From Wielerella bovis (GTDB taxonomy: Bacteria > Pseudomonadota > Gammaproteobacteria > Burkholderiales > Neisseriaceae), in NCBI RefSeq assembly GCF_022354465.1, contig NZ_CP092361.1, forward strand, positions 1,364,001 to 1,428,000: DNA of 64,000 nt, given 5' to 3'. This document shows, one piece after another, positions 17,572-25,778 of this stretch (position 1 is the first letter of the stretch; every line of letters starts with the position of its first letter). The position numbers were made by a program, and so were the translations under genes. Under the pieces are notes generated by a model, which searched no databases, had not been told where the DNA came from, and worked only from the letters and a program-made list of their open reading frames with translations.

Positions 17572-17641
17572 ATTGGTGGCAATCTGCAAGCGTTGGGAAT
17601 GTGGGAATTATAACAAAAGGCAGCCTGAAAGTTAGGGGCTA

Positions 17642-17944
17642 TTATGCACCCATCAACCACCCTAATAAGGCTGATGAACCGACCGCCACCAATACCGTTG
17701 GCAACATATTAAACCGTGCTGCCATAAACACGGTCAATGCGAGCGCAATCAATTCGTGTGGGTGTGGAGAAACAAAATGTGGCGCGATAACTGCAATCAA
17801 AACACAGGCTGGTGCGGCTTCCATTGTGCGAGCCATGCGTGGCGATAGAGTTTTATTTTTTAACAAGAAAAAACCCAGTAAACGCGTACCATAGGTTACG
17901 CATAACATGCCGATAATGGTCAAAAACGATGCCCATGAAATCAT
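17642..17944 (-). CDS. azlD: Branched-chain amino acid exporter subunit AzlD
   Basis: A 100-residue inner-membrane protein with about four helices, matching the small subunit of the AzlCD branched-chain amino acid export pair. The start ATG at 17942-17944 overlaps the stop of the larger subunit gene as ATGA, indicating translational coupling. Typical pieces are TYGTRLLGFFLL, MEAAPACVLIAVIAPHFV and LTVFMAARFNMLPTVLVAVG. A longer in-frame reading upstream would overlap azlC extensively and is rejected. It depends functionally on AzlC, since neither subunit acts alone in characterised examples. Confidence 0.9.
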   Translation of the reverse strand: MISWASFLTIIGMLCVTYGTRLLGFFLLKNKTLSPRMARTMEAAPACVLIAVIAPHFVSPHPHELIALALTVFMAARFNMLPTVLVAVGSSALLGWLMGA

Positions 17945-18651
17945 TTGTCGTCTCCCGCAAAATAAGCATACATCAAGCCTGCAACCGTGCCGATGATGAC
18001 GTACCAACCGCTTTGTGGCAGCAACAAATAGCTGATGGCAGCAACCACCAAACTAATCAACCAAGGTATGGCAGCCTGAAAACCGCGCCACATTCCGCGT
18101 ATCAAAACCAAAAATACCGCTGGAAATGCCATGCCAAAACCCAATTTGGACACATCGCCGAGCATCGGTCCAACCCACGCGCCAATAAAACCACACGATA
18201 CCCAAAACAGCCACAATGTGATGCCTGTCGCAATGTAATACGGATAACTGAACGGTGGCAAACCTGCTTGTTCGCGCCGTTTGGCATCGGTAATGCCCAA
18301 TGCCCAGCTTTCATCTACCATCAAAAAGAGTGCAGGGAAAATTTTGCGGCGCGGTAAATGGCGCAAATAGGGAACAAACGCCGCACCCATTAAAATATGG
18401 CGGCTGTTAATCATTGCGGTCATGGTGATGATGGTCAAAATTGGCAGTGGCGATGTCCACAAACCCACCGCCGCAAATTCGGAACCGCCTGCAAAATTCA
18501 GCCCCATCATCAAACAAGTTTCCAGCACACTCATGCCTTTTTGCCCTGCTTGTGCGCCCAAAATCAAGCCGAAAGGAACAATGCCCGTCATAATCGGCAA
18601 ACTGTCTTTCACGCCACGTTTAAATTCTGATTGTGTTTCTGTTGTCATCAT
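17941..18651 (-). CDS. azlC: Branched-chain amino acid exporter subunit AzlC
   Basis: A 236-residue polytopic membrane protein of the AzlC family, the large subunit of the branched-chain amino acid exporter (AzlCD/YgaZH type). The conserved N-terminal block GVKDSLPIMTGIVPFGLILG and the following GLNFAGGSEFAAVGLW are present, as is the TMTAMINSRHILMGAAFVPY segment. The 3' end overlaps azlD by four bases. The start could be at 18651 or one codon later; no strong ribosome site is visible. Upstream, three DUS in different orientations occupy 18671-18770 and may end transcription coming from yggS. Confidence 0.92.
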   Translation of the reverse strand: MMTTETQSEFKRGVKDSLPIMTGIVPFGLILGAQAGQKGMSVLETCLMMGLNFAGGSEFAAVGLWTSPLPILTIITMTAMINSRHILMGAAFVPYLRHLPRRKIFPALFLMVDESWALGITDAKRREQAGLPPFSYPYYIATGITLWLFWVSCGFIGAWVGPMLGDVSKLGFGMAFPAVFLVLIRGMWRGFQAAIPWLISLVVAAISYLLLPQSGWYVIIGTVAGLMYAYFAGDDK

Positions 18652-18777
18652 ATTGTATTATTTTGATATTTTCAGGCTGCCTTTTAAATAATAGTGGCAT
18701 AAAAGGCAGCCTGAAATATTGATTCAATCCATTTTTCAGGCTGCATTTTAATTTTATAGGCAGCCTGAAAACCCAAT

Positions 18778-19470
18778 TTATCCATAATCACGTTGCCCAA
18801 AAATTGCACTGCCCACGCGCACCATCGTTGCACTGCATTCAATCGCCAACGCCATATCCGCGCTCATTCCCATAGACAAAGTATCCGCTTGTGGCACAAT
18901 CGTTTGTAATTGCGCCAATAAATCATACATTTGTCCAAATTGATGGCGTAATCCTGTTACATCGGCATCGGCTTGCGCCACGCACATTAAACCGCGTAAA
19001 TTCAGTTTCGGCAACGCCATCACTTCACGCGCCAATGGCAATAATTTATCGGGCGCGATGCCATGTTTGGCAGATTCATTGGCAATGTTTATCTCAATCA
19101 ACACTTGCAAATCGGGCAAATGATTGGGACGCTGTTCGCTCAAACGTCGTGCCAATTTAACACGGTCAAGCGTATGCAACCAATGCGCCCGTTCCGCCAC
19201 CATGCGACTTTTGTTGGATTGTACCTGCCCAATCATATGCCACACAATATTGGCGCAATCTGCCAATTGCTCGGTTTTGCCATACCATTCTTGAATATAA
19301 TTTTCGCCAAAATCGCGCTGACCTTGTTGATATAAAACACGAATATCGTCCGCAGGAAATGTTTTGCTGACCGCAATCAACTGAACGCAGCCTGAAACAC
19401 GATTGGCAGCCATTTCAGCGGCGCGAATCTGTTGCAAAACGTGTTGACGATTGATTTCTAAATGATTCAT
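18778..19470 (-). CDS. PLP homeostasis protein (YggS/PROSC family)
   Basis: A 230-residue single-domain PLP-binding protein of the YggS/PLPBP family, which buffers pyridoxal phosphate and affects amino-acid metabolism. The PLP lysine lies in LIAVSKTFPADD (about residue 36). Other family blocks are FGENYIQEW, WHMIGQVQSNK, VLIEINIANESAKHG, LRGLMCVAQAD and LSMGMSADMALAIECSATMVRVGSAIFG. It starts five bases after the glycosyltransferase stop, so it is the last gene of an xseA-glycosyltransferase-yggS transcript. It is often found near pilT or proC in other bacteria; neither is here. Confidence 0.93.
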   Translation of the reverse strand: MNHLEINRQHVLQQIRAAEMAANRVSGCVQLIAVSKTFPADDIRVLYQQGQRDFGENYIQEWYGKTEQLADCANIVWHMIGQVQSNKSRMVAERAHWLHTLDRVKLARRLSEQRPNHLPDLQVLIEINIANESAKHGIAPDKLLPLAREVMALPKLNLRGLMCVAQADADVTGLRHQFGQMYDLLAQLQTIVPQADTLSMGMSADMALAIECSATMVRVGSAIFGQRDYG

Positions 19471-19475
19471 GGTTT

Positions 19476-20285
19476 TCAGTCTGCCTTAACTTGTTGATGA
19501 TGCAAATAAATATCTTCAAATGATAAATGATGATAAAACCAATAATATTCACGCAAAAATGGAAAACCTCGTTTGCTCCATGGTTTTACATCGGTATTGT
19601 AATGAATAATCGCAGGTGTATAAGCCAATTTTTCTACACGTTCAATTGCGCCCACTTGTTGCGCCAATCTATCCCAACCAACCAAATAATTAAACTCACG
19701 TGAAACGCGTAACCAACTATTTTGAAACAATATATTCAATACACTTTGGTCGGCATCGCGCAAAGCATTGCCATATTGCTCGTGGATTTCAAATGCGCGT
19801 TGGCATACATTTGCTGCACGCCACACGCGATTATTAATCAGCAAAACACCCGCGTTAAAATGGAAGTCGCCGTAAAAAAATTCTGCAATTTCATCTTTTG
19901 CAGCTACCACTGCCACATCGCCCATATCTACTTGATAAAAATGACGTAAATTTCCATTAACCACCAAATCACAATCTAAATATAATACCTTATCTTCCTT
20001 AATCAATTCGGGAATAAAATAGCGATAAAACGTGGCAGCCGAAATATGATGATAGGTTTTGTAGTGATTAAATCGCTGCTCAGATGTGTTCGTATTGTGG
20101 ATTACACTATCCAAATTGCGGATACGCTTGTTCACACCAGTAAACCATTCATCGGGATAATCTTGATTAATCAGATAAAATTGTACATTGCGATGATGAT
20201 ACAAAACCGATTTAATCGTGGTTAAAACCATCGAATGATATGCATAATCCGCCGCCAAAACGATGTTTAATTGTGGTGTATCCAT
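19476..20285 (-). CDS. Glycosyltransferase family 8 protein (LgtC-like)
   Basis: A 269-residue retaining glycosyltransferase of family GT8. It opens with LNIVLAADYAYHSMVLTTIKS (nucleotide-sugar site), contains the metal-binding DxD as YLDCDLVVNG near residue 105, and has FHFNAGVLLINNRVWR and AIIHYNTDVKPWSK, all typical of the LgtC/GspA/WaaJ group that transfers Gal or Glc from UDP-sugars to lipooligosaccharide. LgtC in Neisseria is phase-variable through a poly-G tract; no such tract is seen here. It sits between xseA (6-bp gap) and yggS (5-bp gap), an unexpected operon for a surface-glycan enzyme. Acceptor unknown. Confidence 0.88.
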   Translation of the reverse strand: MDTPQLNIVLAADYAYHSMVLTTIKSVLYHHRNVQFYLINQDYPDEWFTGVNKRIRNLDSVIHNTNTSEQRFNHYKTYHHISAATFYRYFIPELIKEDKVLYLDCDLVVNGNLRHFYQVDMGDVAVVAAKDEIAEFFYGDFHFNAGVLLINNRVWRAANVCQRAFEIHEQYGNALRDADQSVLNILFQNSWLRVSREFNYLVGWDRLAQQVGAIERVEKLAYTPAIIHYNTDVKPWSKRGFPFLREYYWFYHHLSFEDIYLHHQQVKAD

Positions 20286-20291
20286 TTTATT

Positions 20292-21644
20292 TCACTCAAA
20301 TAAATCAGTTTGCATTTGTTCCGCAGCAACCACCACATCGGTCGCGCCATGTGCCAGTTGCAGGTTTAATTTTTGCCCTTTGCGTAAACTGTCGGCATCG
20401 CGTACCACTTGTCCGCGTGTATTGCGAACAATGGCAAAACCGCGCTGCAACACGGTATGCGGCGATAGGGCTTCCAATAATTCGGCTTGTTGCGCCACTT
20501 TTTTCAGGCTGCCTGAAAGATAATTTTGCTGTGCTGTGCGTAAGGCAGCCTGAAAATAGGCGACACGTTGCGTGGCTTGTGCCACATTGGGTTTGGCGTG
20601 TTGGACTGCGGTTTCGTATCGCGCCAAACGATGTTGTTGCTGCTGTATTTGCTGGCGCATGGCGTGGCGCAATAATTGCGTGGCTTGCGTTAATTGTGTA
20701 CGCTGCAAGTGATATTTTTGCTTGGGATGTTGCAGTTGTCGCGCAAGAAAATCCACGTTTTGCGCCGCGTTTTGGTATTGTCGATGCAAATTATCACGCA
20801 AACGTGTGTGCATATCGTCCAATTTATCCAGCATATCGGCGATGTTGGGGCTGACTAATTCGGCTGCACCCGTAGGCGTGGGGGCGCGCACATCGGCAGC
20901 AAAATCGGACAAGGTAAAATCGGTTTCGTGTCCCACACCGCTGACAATCGGCAAGTGGCTGGCGGCAATCGCGCGTACTACTACTTCTTCGTTAAATGCC
21001 CACAAATCTTCTATGCTGCCGCCGCCGCGACACACAATCAACACGTCCACTTCGGCGCGTTGATTGGCAAGGTAAATGGCTTGGGCAATGTGTTGTTCGC
21101 TGCCTGAACCTTGCACGGGCGTGGGATAAACAATCACGGGGATATGCGGTGCGCGGCGGCGCAATGTGGTCAGTACATCGCGCAAAGCGGCAGCGGCTAA
21201 ACTGCTTACAATGCCGATGACGCGCGGATTTTCAGGCAGCATTTGTTTGTTTTCGGGCGCAAAAATCCCTTCGGCTTGCAGTTGTTTTTTCAGGCGTTCG
21301 TATCGCGCAAATAATTGTCCCAAGCCGACTTGGCGCACTTCATTGACGTTGATTTGAAATTCGCCACGCGCTTCGTATAGGCTGATTTTGCCGCATACTT
21401 CCACATGGTCGCCTTCACGCAAGGGCGTATCCAAACGCATGGCGGCGTGTTTGAACATGGCGCAACGCACTTGGGCGCGGTCATCTTTCAGTGAAAAATA
21501 ATAATGTCCGCTGGCGGCGCGAGTCAGATTGGAAATTTCACCGCTAATCCAAAAGCCTGATAATTGGCTGTCCAATAATTCGGCGGCAATGGCATTGAGT
21601 TCGGATACGGAAAGTGCGGCGGGTGCGAATAAATCAGATTGCAT
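20292..21644 (-). CDS. xseA: Exodeoxyribonuclease VII large subunit
   Basis: The large subunit of ExoVII, which degrades single-stranded DNA to short oligonucleotides together with XseB. It is 450 residues: N-terminal OB-fold (SELNAIAAELLDSQLSGFWISGEISN), catalytic domain with the conserved GIVSSLAAAALRDVLTTLRRRAP, RGGGSIEDLWAFNEE and GVGHETDFTLSDFAADVRAPTPTGAAEL blocks (the last two read in part), then a long coiled-coil arm (about 255-385) and a C-terminal domain with VLQRGFAIVRNTRGQVV. Two in-frame DUS lie in the coiled-coil region. It heads the xseA-GT8-yggS operon. xseB is not adjacent. Confidence 0.95.
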   Translation of the reverse strand: MQSDLFAPAALSVSELNAIAAELLDSQLSGFWISGEISNLTRAASGHYYFSLKDDRAQVRCAMFKHAAMRLDTPLREGDHVEVCGKISLYEARGEFQINVNEVRQVGLGQLFARYERLKKQLQAEGIFAPENKQMLPENPRVIGIVSSLAAAALRDVLTTLRRRAPHIPVIVYPTPVQGSGSEQHIAQAIYLANQRAEVDVLIVCRGGGSIEDLWAFNEEVVVRAIAASHLPIVSGVGHETDFTLSDFAADVRAPTPTGAAELVSPNIADMLDKLDDMHTRLRDNLHRQYQNAAQNVDFLARQLQHPKQKYHLQRTQLTQATQLLRHAMRQQIQQQQHRLARYETAVQHAKPNVAQATQRVAYFQAALRTAQQNYLSGSLKKVAQQAELLEALSPHTVLQRGFAIVRNTRGQVVRDADSLRKGQKLNLQLAHGATDVVVAAEQMQTDLFE

Positions 21645-21720
21645 GGTTTTCAGGCTGCCTGAATCGGGAAAAAATGGTATTTTAACGTATTTTTATTGTG
21701 GATATGGCTGGATAAAAAAT

Positions 21721-21756
21721 AGGCAGCCTGAAAAAATTATAATTTTCAGGCTGCCT
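21721..21756. terminator. Inverted DUS pair upstream of xseA
   Basis: AGGCAGCCTGAAAA and TTTTCAGGCTGCCT, loop of about eight bases. Lies upstream of xseA on the minus strand, so it would block transcription entering from the element at 21779. Confidence 0.6.
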
Positions 21757-21778
21757 GTTGATAATATGAATAGTACTT

Positions 21779-21942
21779 AGAACCTGTGTTCATAATCTTA
21801 ATAGCTTGCTTTTATCGCCACTTCATACGACTACTGCGTTGGCTTCCCACGCCAATATGTTCAATATTGGCGTGGGAAGCCGCCTTGTATTCGCATGAAT
21901 TGACAATAAAATCAAGCTATCAATCTTACAAACACAGGTTCT
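21779..21942. mobile_element. Element with conserved ends and a variable central hairpin, copy 1
   Basis: A 164-bp element whose ends are imperfect inverted repeats of about 30 bases (left AGAACCTGTGTTCATAATCT, right complement AGAACCTGTGTTTGTAAGAT). Inside are shoulder sequences CTACTGCGTT and CCTTGTATTCGCA, and between them an exact 18-bp stem with a 5-base GTTCA loop at 21841-21881 (arm GGCTTCCCACGCCAATAT). Copy 2 at 35658-35819 has the same ends and shoulders but an unrelated hairpin of identical size. No coding capacity. With the DUS pair it fills the 323-bp gap 21645-21967. Confidence 0.75.
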
Positions 21943-21967
21943 TAATTTGATACCACACATTAATCTA

Positions 21968-22258
21968 CTATGTTTCCGATAATTCTGCCATATTAATGTC
22001 TAAACCGTTCAAGGTTAATGCCACCAAATCAGGGGCATGAGATACAAAAAATGGTGCTGCTAGATGTTTGTCCCAATCGTCCTTACTCTGCCATTTTTCC
22101 ATAAACACATAGCGCGTTCGAGTACCCGAGACTTTTCCAAAATCATAATATATGCACCCTGCATAAGTGAGTGCGGTTTGAGCAAATTCTCTTGCTAATG
22201 CTTCAAATTCGGCTTGGTTGCCGTTTTTCACATCGCAAGTCGCGTAAACGCCAATCAT
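21968..22258 (-). CDS. Antibiotic biosynthesis monooxygenase-like (ABM) domain protein
   Basis: A 96-residue ferredoxin-like-fold protein of the ABM/YgiN type: MIGVYATCDVKNGNQAEFEA at the N-terminus, TYAGCIYYDFGKVSGTRTRYVFMEKWQSKDDWDKHL in the middle (read in parts) and a C-terminal FFVSHAPDL segment. Relatives include quinol monooxygenases and haem-degrading IsdG-like proteins, but most are uncharacterised, so substrate is open. The start at 22256-22258 is clear because GGAGGGGGAA precedes it; an in-frame upstream codon at 22297 is rejected. It is monocistronic and divergent from nothing nearby; coaBC follows downstream on the same strand after a DUS. Confidence 0.8.
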   Translation of the reverse strand: MIGVYATCDVKNGNQAEFEALAREFAQTALTYAGCIYYDFGKVSGTRTRYVFMEKWQSKDDWDKHLAAPFFVSHAPDLVALTLNGLDINMAELSET

Positions 22259-22365
22259 GGGATTCCCCCTCCAAAACAAAAATAAAAAAATGGACAAACA
22301 TCATTTGCCTATTTTTATTCTACGCTCTTTCAGGCTGCCTGAAAGTAAAATAGTTATTTTTATTA

Positions 22366-23550
22366 TTAATTTTGCCAAATTGATACCATTCTCGCCACAA
22401 TCGCAGCGGCAACTTGGTCTTTATCCATTTCTGGCAACGAAGTTTCATTTTCATCGTCCAAAATGGTAATAATATTAGTCGGTTTCCCCATCGCATCGGA
22501 AACTTGGTTTGCCACCAACATCGGAATGCCTTTTTTCTCGCGTTTGATTCGCGCGTGAGTCAACACATTTTCACTTTCTGCTGCAAAACCAACACAAAAC
22601 GGCGCATTCGGTAAAGCCGCTACTTCGCGCAAAATATCAGGATTTTCGGTCAATTCAATCACAGGCGGTTTGCCTGAACCGTCTTTTTTCAATTTTTGTT
22701 CCGATGCGTTGGCAACCCGATAATCCGCCACCGCCGCCACCGAAATAAACGCATCTTGTCCTTGTTGCAGCAGCCTGAAAACCGAATCGTGCATATTTTG
22801 CGCGCTGATGGCTTGTTCAACGTACGCCAAATTTTCGGGAATTTTGGCGCTGATTTTACCATACACCAAACTCACGCTCGCACCTGCGCCACGACAGATT
22901 TTTGCCAAAGCCATGCCCATTTGTCCGCTGGAAATATTGGTGATGCCGCGCACAGGGTCAATCGCTTCGTAAGTGGCACCTGCGGTAATCAAGATTCGTT
23001 TGCCACGCAAGGGTTTGGGTAGCCAAAAATCGGGCAACAATTCCGCAATTTGTGCTGCTTCCAACATCCGTCCTTCGCCGATTTCACCGCACGCTTGTTC
23101 GCCGTGTGCAGGCATTAAAATATGCACGCCATCGGCTTTCAGGCTGTCTATATTGCGCAAATTAGCAGGATTACGCCACATTTGTACATTCATCGCAGGC
23201 GCAACCACCAATGGACAATCGCGTGCCGCCGCCATTTCGCTGATTAAATTATCGGCAATGCCATGCGCGATTTTGGCAATCGTATTGGCGGTGGCTGGCG
23301 CAATCAGCATAATATCCGCAGCACGAGTGGCGTTGATGTGTGCCATGCCGTTTCCTTCGCCCTTGCCGTTTTCGGTTAATACAGGGTTGCCACTCAATGC
23401 TTGAAAGGTTTGCGCGGTAACAAATTCTGTGGCGGCTTGCGACAAGGCAACGGTTACAGTATGCCCTTGTTTTTTCAGCAAACGCACCAATTCGCAGGAT
23501 TTGTATGCCGCAATGCCACCTGTTACGGCGAGTAAAATGTGTTTGTTCAT
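22366..23550 (-). CDS. coaBC: Bifunctional phosphopantothenoylcysteine decarboxylase/synthase
   Basis: Two steps of coenzyme A synthesis in one polypeptide of 394 residues. The N-terminal CoaC flavoprotein domain has VTGGIAAYKSCELVRLL and the active-site region PAMNVQMWRNPA. The C-terminal CoaB synthase domain begins at about residue 185 with GKRILITAGATYEAIDPVRG and ISSGQMG, and ends near IITILDDENE. The ATG at 23548-23550 with AGGAAAAAT upstream is used; 15 further in-frame residues upstream are not conserved. An in-frame DUS lies near 22770. No partner gene such as dut follows. Confidence 0.95.
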   Translation of the reverse strand: MNKHILLAVTGGIAAYKSCELVRLLKKQGHTVTVALSQAATEFVTAQTFQALSGNPVLTENGKGEGNGMAHINATRAADIMLIAPATANTIAKIAHGIADNLISEMAAARDCPLVVAPAMNVQMWRNPANLRNIDSLKADGVHILMPAHGEQACGEIGEGRMLEAAQIAELLPDFWLPKPLRGKRILITAGATYEAIDPVRGITNISSGQMGMALAKICRGAGASVSLVYGKISAKIPENLAYVEQAISAQNMHDSVFRLLQQGQDAFISVAAVADYRVANASEQKLKKDGSGKPPVIELTENPDILREVAALPNAPFCVGFAAESENVLTHARIKREKKGIPMLVANQVSDAMGKPTNIITILDDENETSLPEMDKDQVAAAIVARMVSIWQN

Positions 23551-23576
23551 TCTATTTTTCCTATGGAATATGGTTT

Positions 23577-23716
23577 CAGGCTGAAATCTTTTCAAATCCC
23601 GAAATTGTAGGTCGAATTATTAAATCTGATATTTTTCATTGTAACAACCATTTATTTGTTTTATTTAAAAACAAAAAAGATAAAAATATTCAATCAGAAA
23701 AGTTTCAGGCTGCCTT
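23577..23716. repeat. Degenerate intergenic repeat flanked by DUS-like ends
   Basis: Begins CAGGCTGAAATCTTTTCAAA and ends AGTTTCAGGCTGCCT; contains GTAGGTCGAATTATTAAATC and a partial complement near the right end. Same family as 10733-10870. The 766-bp gap 23551-24316 consists of this repeat, a MITE relative, another copy and a regulated promoter. Confidence 0.45.
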
Positions 23717-23750
23717 TAAATCAAACCAATAATTAGGCAGCCTGAACAAT

Positions 23751-23857
23751 TATAGTCATTTGAATAAAAATAATACCACGTTATCTGCTCTTTTACTGTA
23801 CAAGGTGTACATAGCAGTTACTATTGCCTTGTCTTATATCTATTTTAAATAATAGTA
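23751..23857. mobile_element. Diverged Correia-like MITE, second subfamily
   Basis: Starts TATAGTCATTTGAATAAAAA rather than TATAGTGGATTC, but keeps the interior landmarks ACTGTACAAGGTGTACATAG and CACTATTGCCTTGTCTTAT-like sequence in the same order and spacing. The right end is eroded. Related copies: 31063-31175, 34123-34200, 35149-35262. Confidence 0.55.
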
Positions 23858-23875
23858 GCACATTGAGTGATTTTC

Positions 23876-24051
23876 AAACCTTTGCAAAACCTATTCAAGC
23901 AGCCTGAAAAAATTTTGGTTGGATGCTTGCATAGAACCTTTGCAAAATCCGAAATAATAGGTCGAATTTTTTAATCTGAGAGTTTTATATTTAATAAAAT
24001 TTTGTTTTTTTAAAATCAGATAAAAGTATCCAGCCAACAAATTTCAGGCTA
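23876..24051. repeat. Degenerate intergenic repeat
   Basis: Contains AAACCTTTGCAAAACC, a DUS-like word, GGTTGGATGCTTGCATAGAA, and then AACCTTTGCAAAATCCG with AATAGGTCGAATTTTTTAAT; its right end (CAGCCAACAAATTTCAGGCT) partly complements its left. A second member of the 10733 family sits inside it. Confidence 0.45.
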
Positions 24052-24151
24052 TCTTTATCTTTCAATCACACAAATATTAGAAAATTCTTTTAAAATAGAA
24101 TAAGTTTCCTAGTGTTACATAAAATAAGTATTCTCTTTACTATATTTAAAA

Positions 24152-24211
24152 TTGATGCACATCAAACAATATGCACAAATAAATGCTTATCTTATTAAAA
24201 TAGTTTATAAT
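24152..24211 (+). promoter_or_regulatory. Class I-type FNR-regulated promoter
   Basis: TTGATGCACATCAA at 24152-24165 is a perfect FNR box. A TATAAT -10 hexamer lies at 24206-24211, placing the box centre about 60 bases before the expected transcription start, the classical class I activator distance (-61.5). No good -35 box is present, as expected for an activated promoter. The start codon of the lipoprotein gene follows about 100 bases downstream. Confidence 0.65.
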
Positions 24212-24316
24212 AAACTTAATATCACATTAAGACATTAACATGGTGTTTATGTTTATTGTTTTCTATGTTATATTTGCTTCCGTTTTTTCAAAGAATTTTT
24301 AGCAAGGGTAAACTCC

Positions 24317-25105
24317 ATGAATAAATTATTATTAACTACTTTGTGTGCTTTAGCATTGAGTGCTTGCGGTGGCGAGCAAAAAGCAGCTGAAACTCAATCA
24401 GCTTCTCCAGCAACAGCTGAAACCACTTCAGGTAAACCTGTTTTGCGTGTGCATTCAGAAGCATTGTATGAACCATTCATCACTCGCAGTAGCACCAACC
24501 AAATTGAAGGCTTTGATTTGGATTTGCTGAAAGCTATCGGTGAAAAACAAGGTTTTGATGTGAAGTTTGAAGCTCGTCCATTCTTGGGTTTATTGGATTC
24601 TTTAGCAAAAGATGAAGCAGATATTGTGAGCTCTGGTGTATCTATTACTGATACTCGTAAAGCTGTAGTAGATTTTTCAGATGTTTATTTTGAAGGGAAA
24701 ACTGTTCTATTACTTGGTAAAAATGCAACAGATGTTCAAGGTTGGAATGAATTAAAAGGAAAATCTGTCTCTGTACAACAAGGTACACCAAACGAACACT
24801 TGATTAAAGACAACGGCGCAACTCCTATTGAAACTGAAAGTACTTGGCTGGCGGTTAAATCTACTATTGCTGGTGAAACGCCTGCTACATTTGGTGATTC
24901 CGCTGCATTGGGTTATTACTTGCACAACTATTCCAAAGACGGTTTGCGCATGATAGAGTTGCCTAATTCTCCTGTAAACCTCTATGCATTTGCTGTGAAA
25001 AAAGGCAATCACGAATTGCTGAATAAATTAAATACAGGTTTGGCACAAATTAAATCTGATGGTACTTACGAGCAAATTCAAAACAAATGGTTTGCTAATA
25101 AATAA
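24317..25105 (+). CDS. Amino-acid ABC transporter substrate-binding lipoprotein
   Basis: A 262-residue periplasmic binding protein of the SBP_bac_3 type. The signal peptide ends in the lipobox ALSACGG (Cys at about residue 17), so it is a lipoprotein. A Ser/Thr/Ala-rich linker follows. The binding domain begins KPVLRVHSEALYEPFI and has the family block IEGFDLDLLKAIGEKQGFDVKFE, the hinge-region DIVSSGVSITDTRKAVVDFS and the ending GLAQIKSDGTYEQIQNKWF. These proteins bind polar amino acids such as glutamine, cystine or arginine. No permease or ATPase genes are adjacent. An FNR box lies upstream. AGGGTAAACTCC precedes the start. Paralogue at 46692-47555. Confidence 0.9.
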   Translation: MNKLLLTTLCALALSACGGEQKAAETQSASPATAETTSGKPVLRVHSEALYEPFITRSSTNQIEGFDLDLLKAIGEKQGFDVKFEARPFLGLLDSLAKDEADIVSSGVSITDTRKAVVDFSDVYFEGKTVLLLGKNATDVQGWNELKGKSVSVQQGTPNEHLIKDNGATPIETESTWLAVKSTIAGETPATFGDSAALGYYLHNYSKDGLRMIELPNSPVNLYAFAVKKGNHELLNKLNTGLAQIKSDGTYEQIQNKWFANK

Positions 25106-25118
25106 TTAAATCTATCTT

Positions 25119-25150
25119 TCAGGCTGCCTTAATAGTTAAGGCAGCCTGAA
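25119..25150. terminator. Inverted DUS pair after the binding-protein gene
   Basis: TTCAGGCTGCCTTAA and TTAAGGCAGCCTGAA form a 15-bp stem with a 2-base turn, 13 bases past the stop codon. Confidence 0.65.
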
Positions 25151-25202
25151 TAGATTATAGTCAGTTAAAATAAACACAACCAAAGCAATAGCAACCATTG
25201 TA

Positions 25203-25778
25203 TTACTTTTTATATTGTTGTTTTAAATATTGAAAAAGTATTTTTTCCACAAAAGTAGTCATCGTATCGGCTTGTTTTAGCTGTTTTGGCGGTTGATATT
25301 CGTGTGCACAAATCACAATGTTATGATTTTCAACATCGTAAAATAGCTTATCTCCATCGGCATATTTCCAAAATTCACCCAAAATTAAAAACACTTTTTC
25401 GTTTAACGTTTGTTTTTCCAACGCATCAAAACGAATTTCCACGCCTTCTAATTTTAAAACAGAAATATACTGAAAAAATGTTTTCAACTCTTCGGAAAAT
25501 CGCACACCCAATTCCGCTTCTTTGTGCTGAATTTCCGCTGCCGTTTTCCCCTTTTCTATTTGATTAGTTTCAGAAAAAGTTTCTGCTAATTGCTTGAAGA
25601 ATTTGGGATAAATTTCTTTTAAATACCCAAATTTAGAGACAACAGCTTGTTTTAATTCTTGTTCCTTTTGAGCTTGGGCTTTACAAAAATCATCAAACTC
25701 TTTTTCGTATTCGTTTTTATAGATATCCGACAGCGAAACACCAATATTTTTCGTTTGCAACCATTCAAAAACAGCCAT
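25203..25778 (-). CDS. SMI1/KNR4-like protein
   Basis: A 191-residue cytoplasmic protein. The segment AEIQHKEAELGVRFSEELKTF at about residues 80-100 and the following strand-rich region ending LKQADTMTTFVEKILFQYL fit the SMI1/KNR4 (SUKH) fold, the commonest family of immunity proteins against secreted polymorphic toxins in bacteria. Function here is inferred from that family. No toxin gene is adjacent. ATG 25776-25778 directly abuts the TAA of the preceding frame when the small upstream gene is read through its A7 tract with one base fewer, so the two genes probably formed a coupled pair. The N-terminal 70 residues are Glu/Lys-rich. Confidence 0.6.
   Translation of the reverse strand: MAVFEWLQTKNIGVSLSDIYKNEYEKEFDDFCKAQAQKEQELKQAVVSKFGYLKEIYPKFFKQLAETFSETNQIEKGKTAAEIQHKEAELGVRFSEELKTFFQYISVLKLEGVEIRFDALEKQTLNEKVFLILGEFWKYADGDKLFYDVENHNIVICAHEYQPPKQLKQADTMTTFVEKILFQYLKQQYKK

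Noticed and set aside
19476..20285. Phase-variable repeat tract in the glycosyltransferase gene, as in Neisseria lgtC
   Set aside because: No poly-G, poly-C or short tandem repeat is present in or just upstream of the gene.
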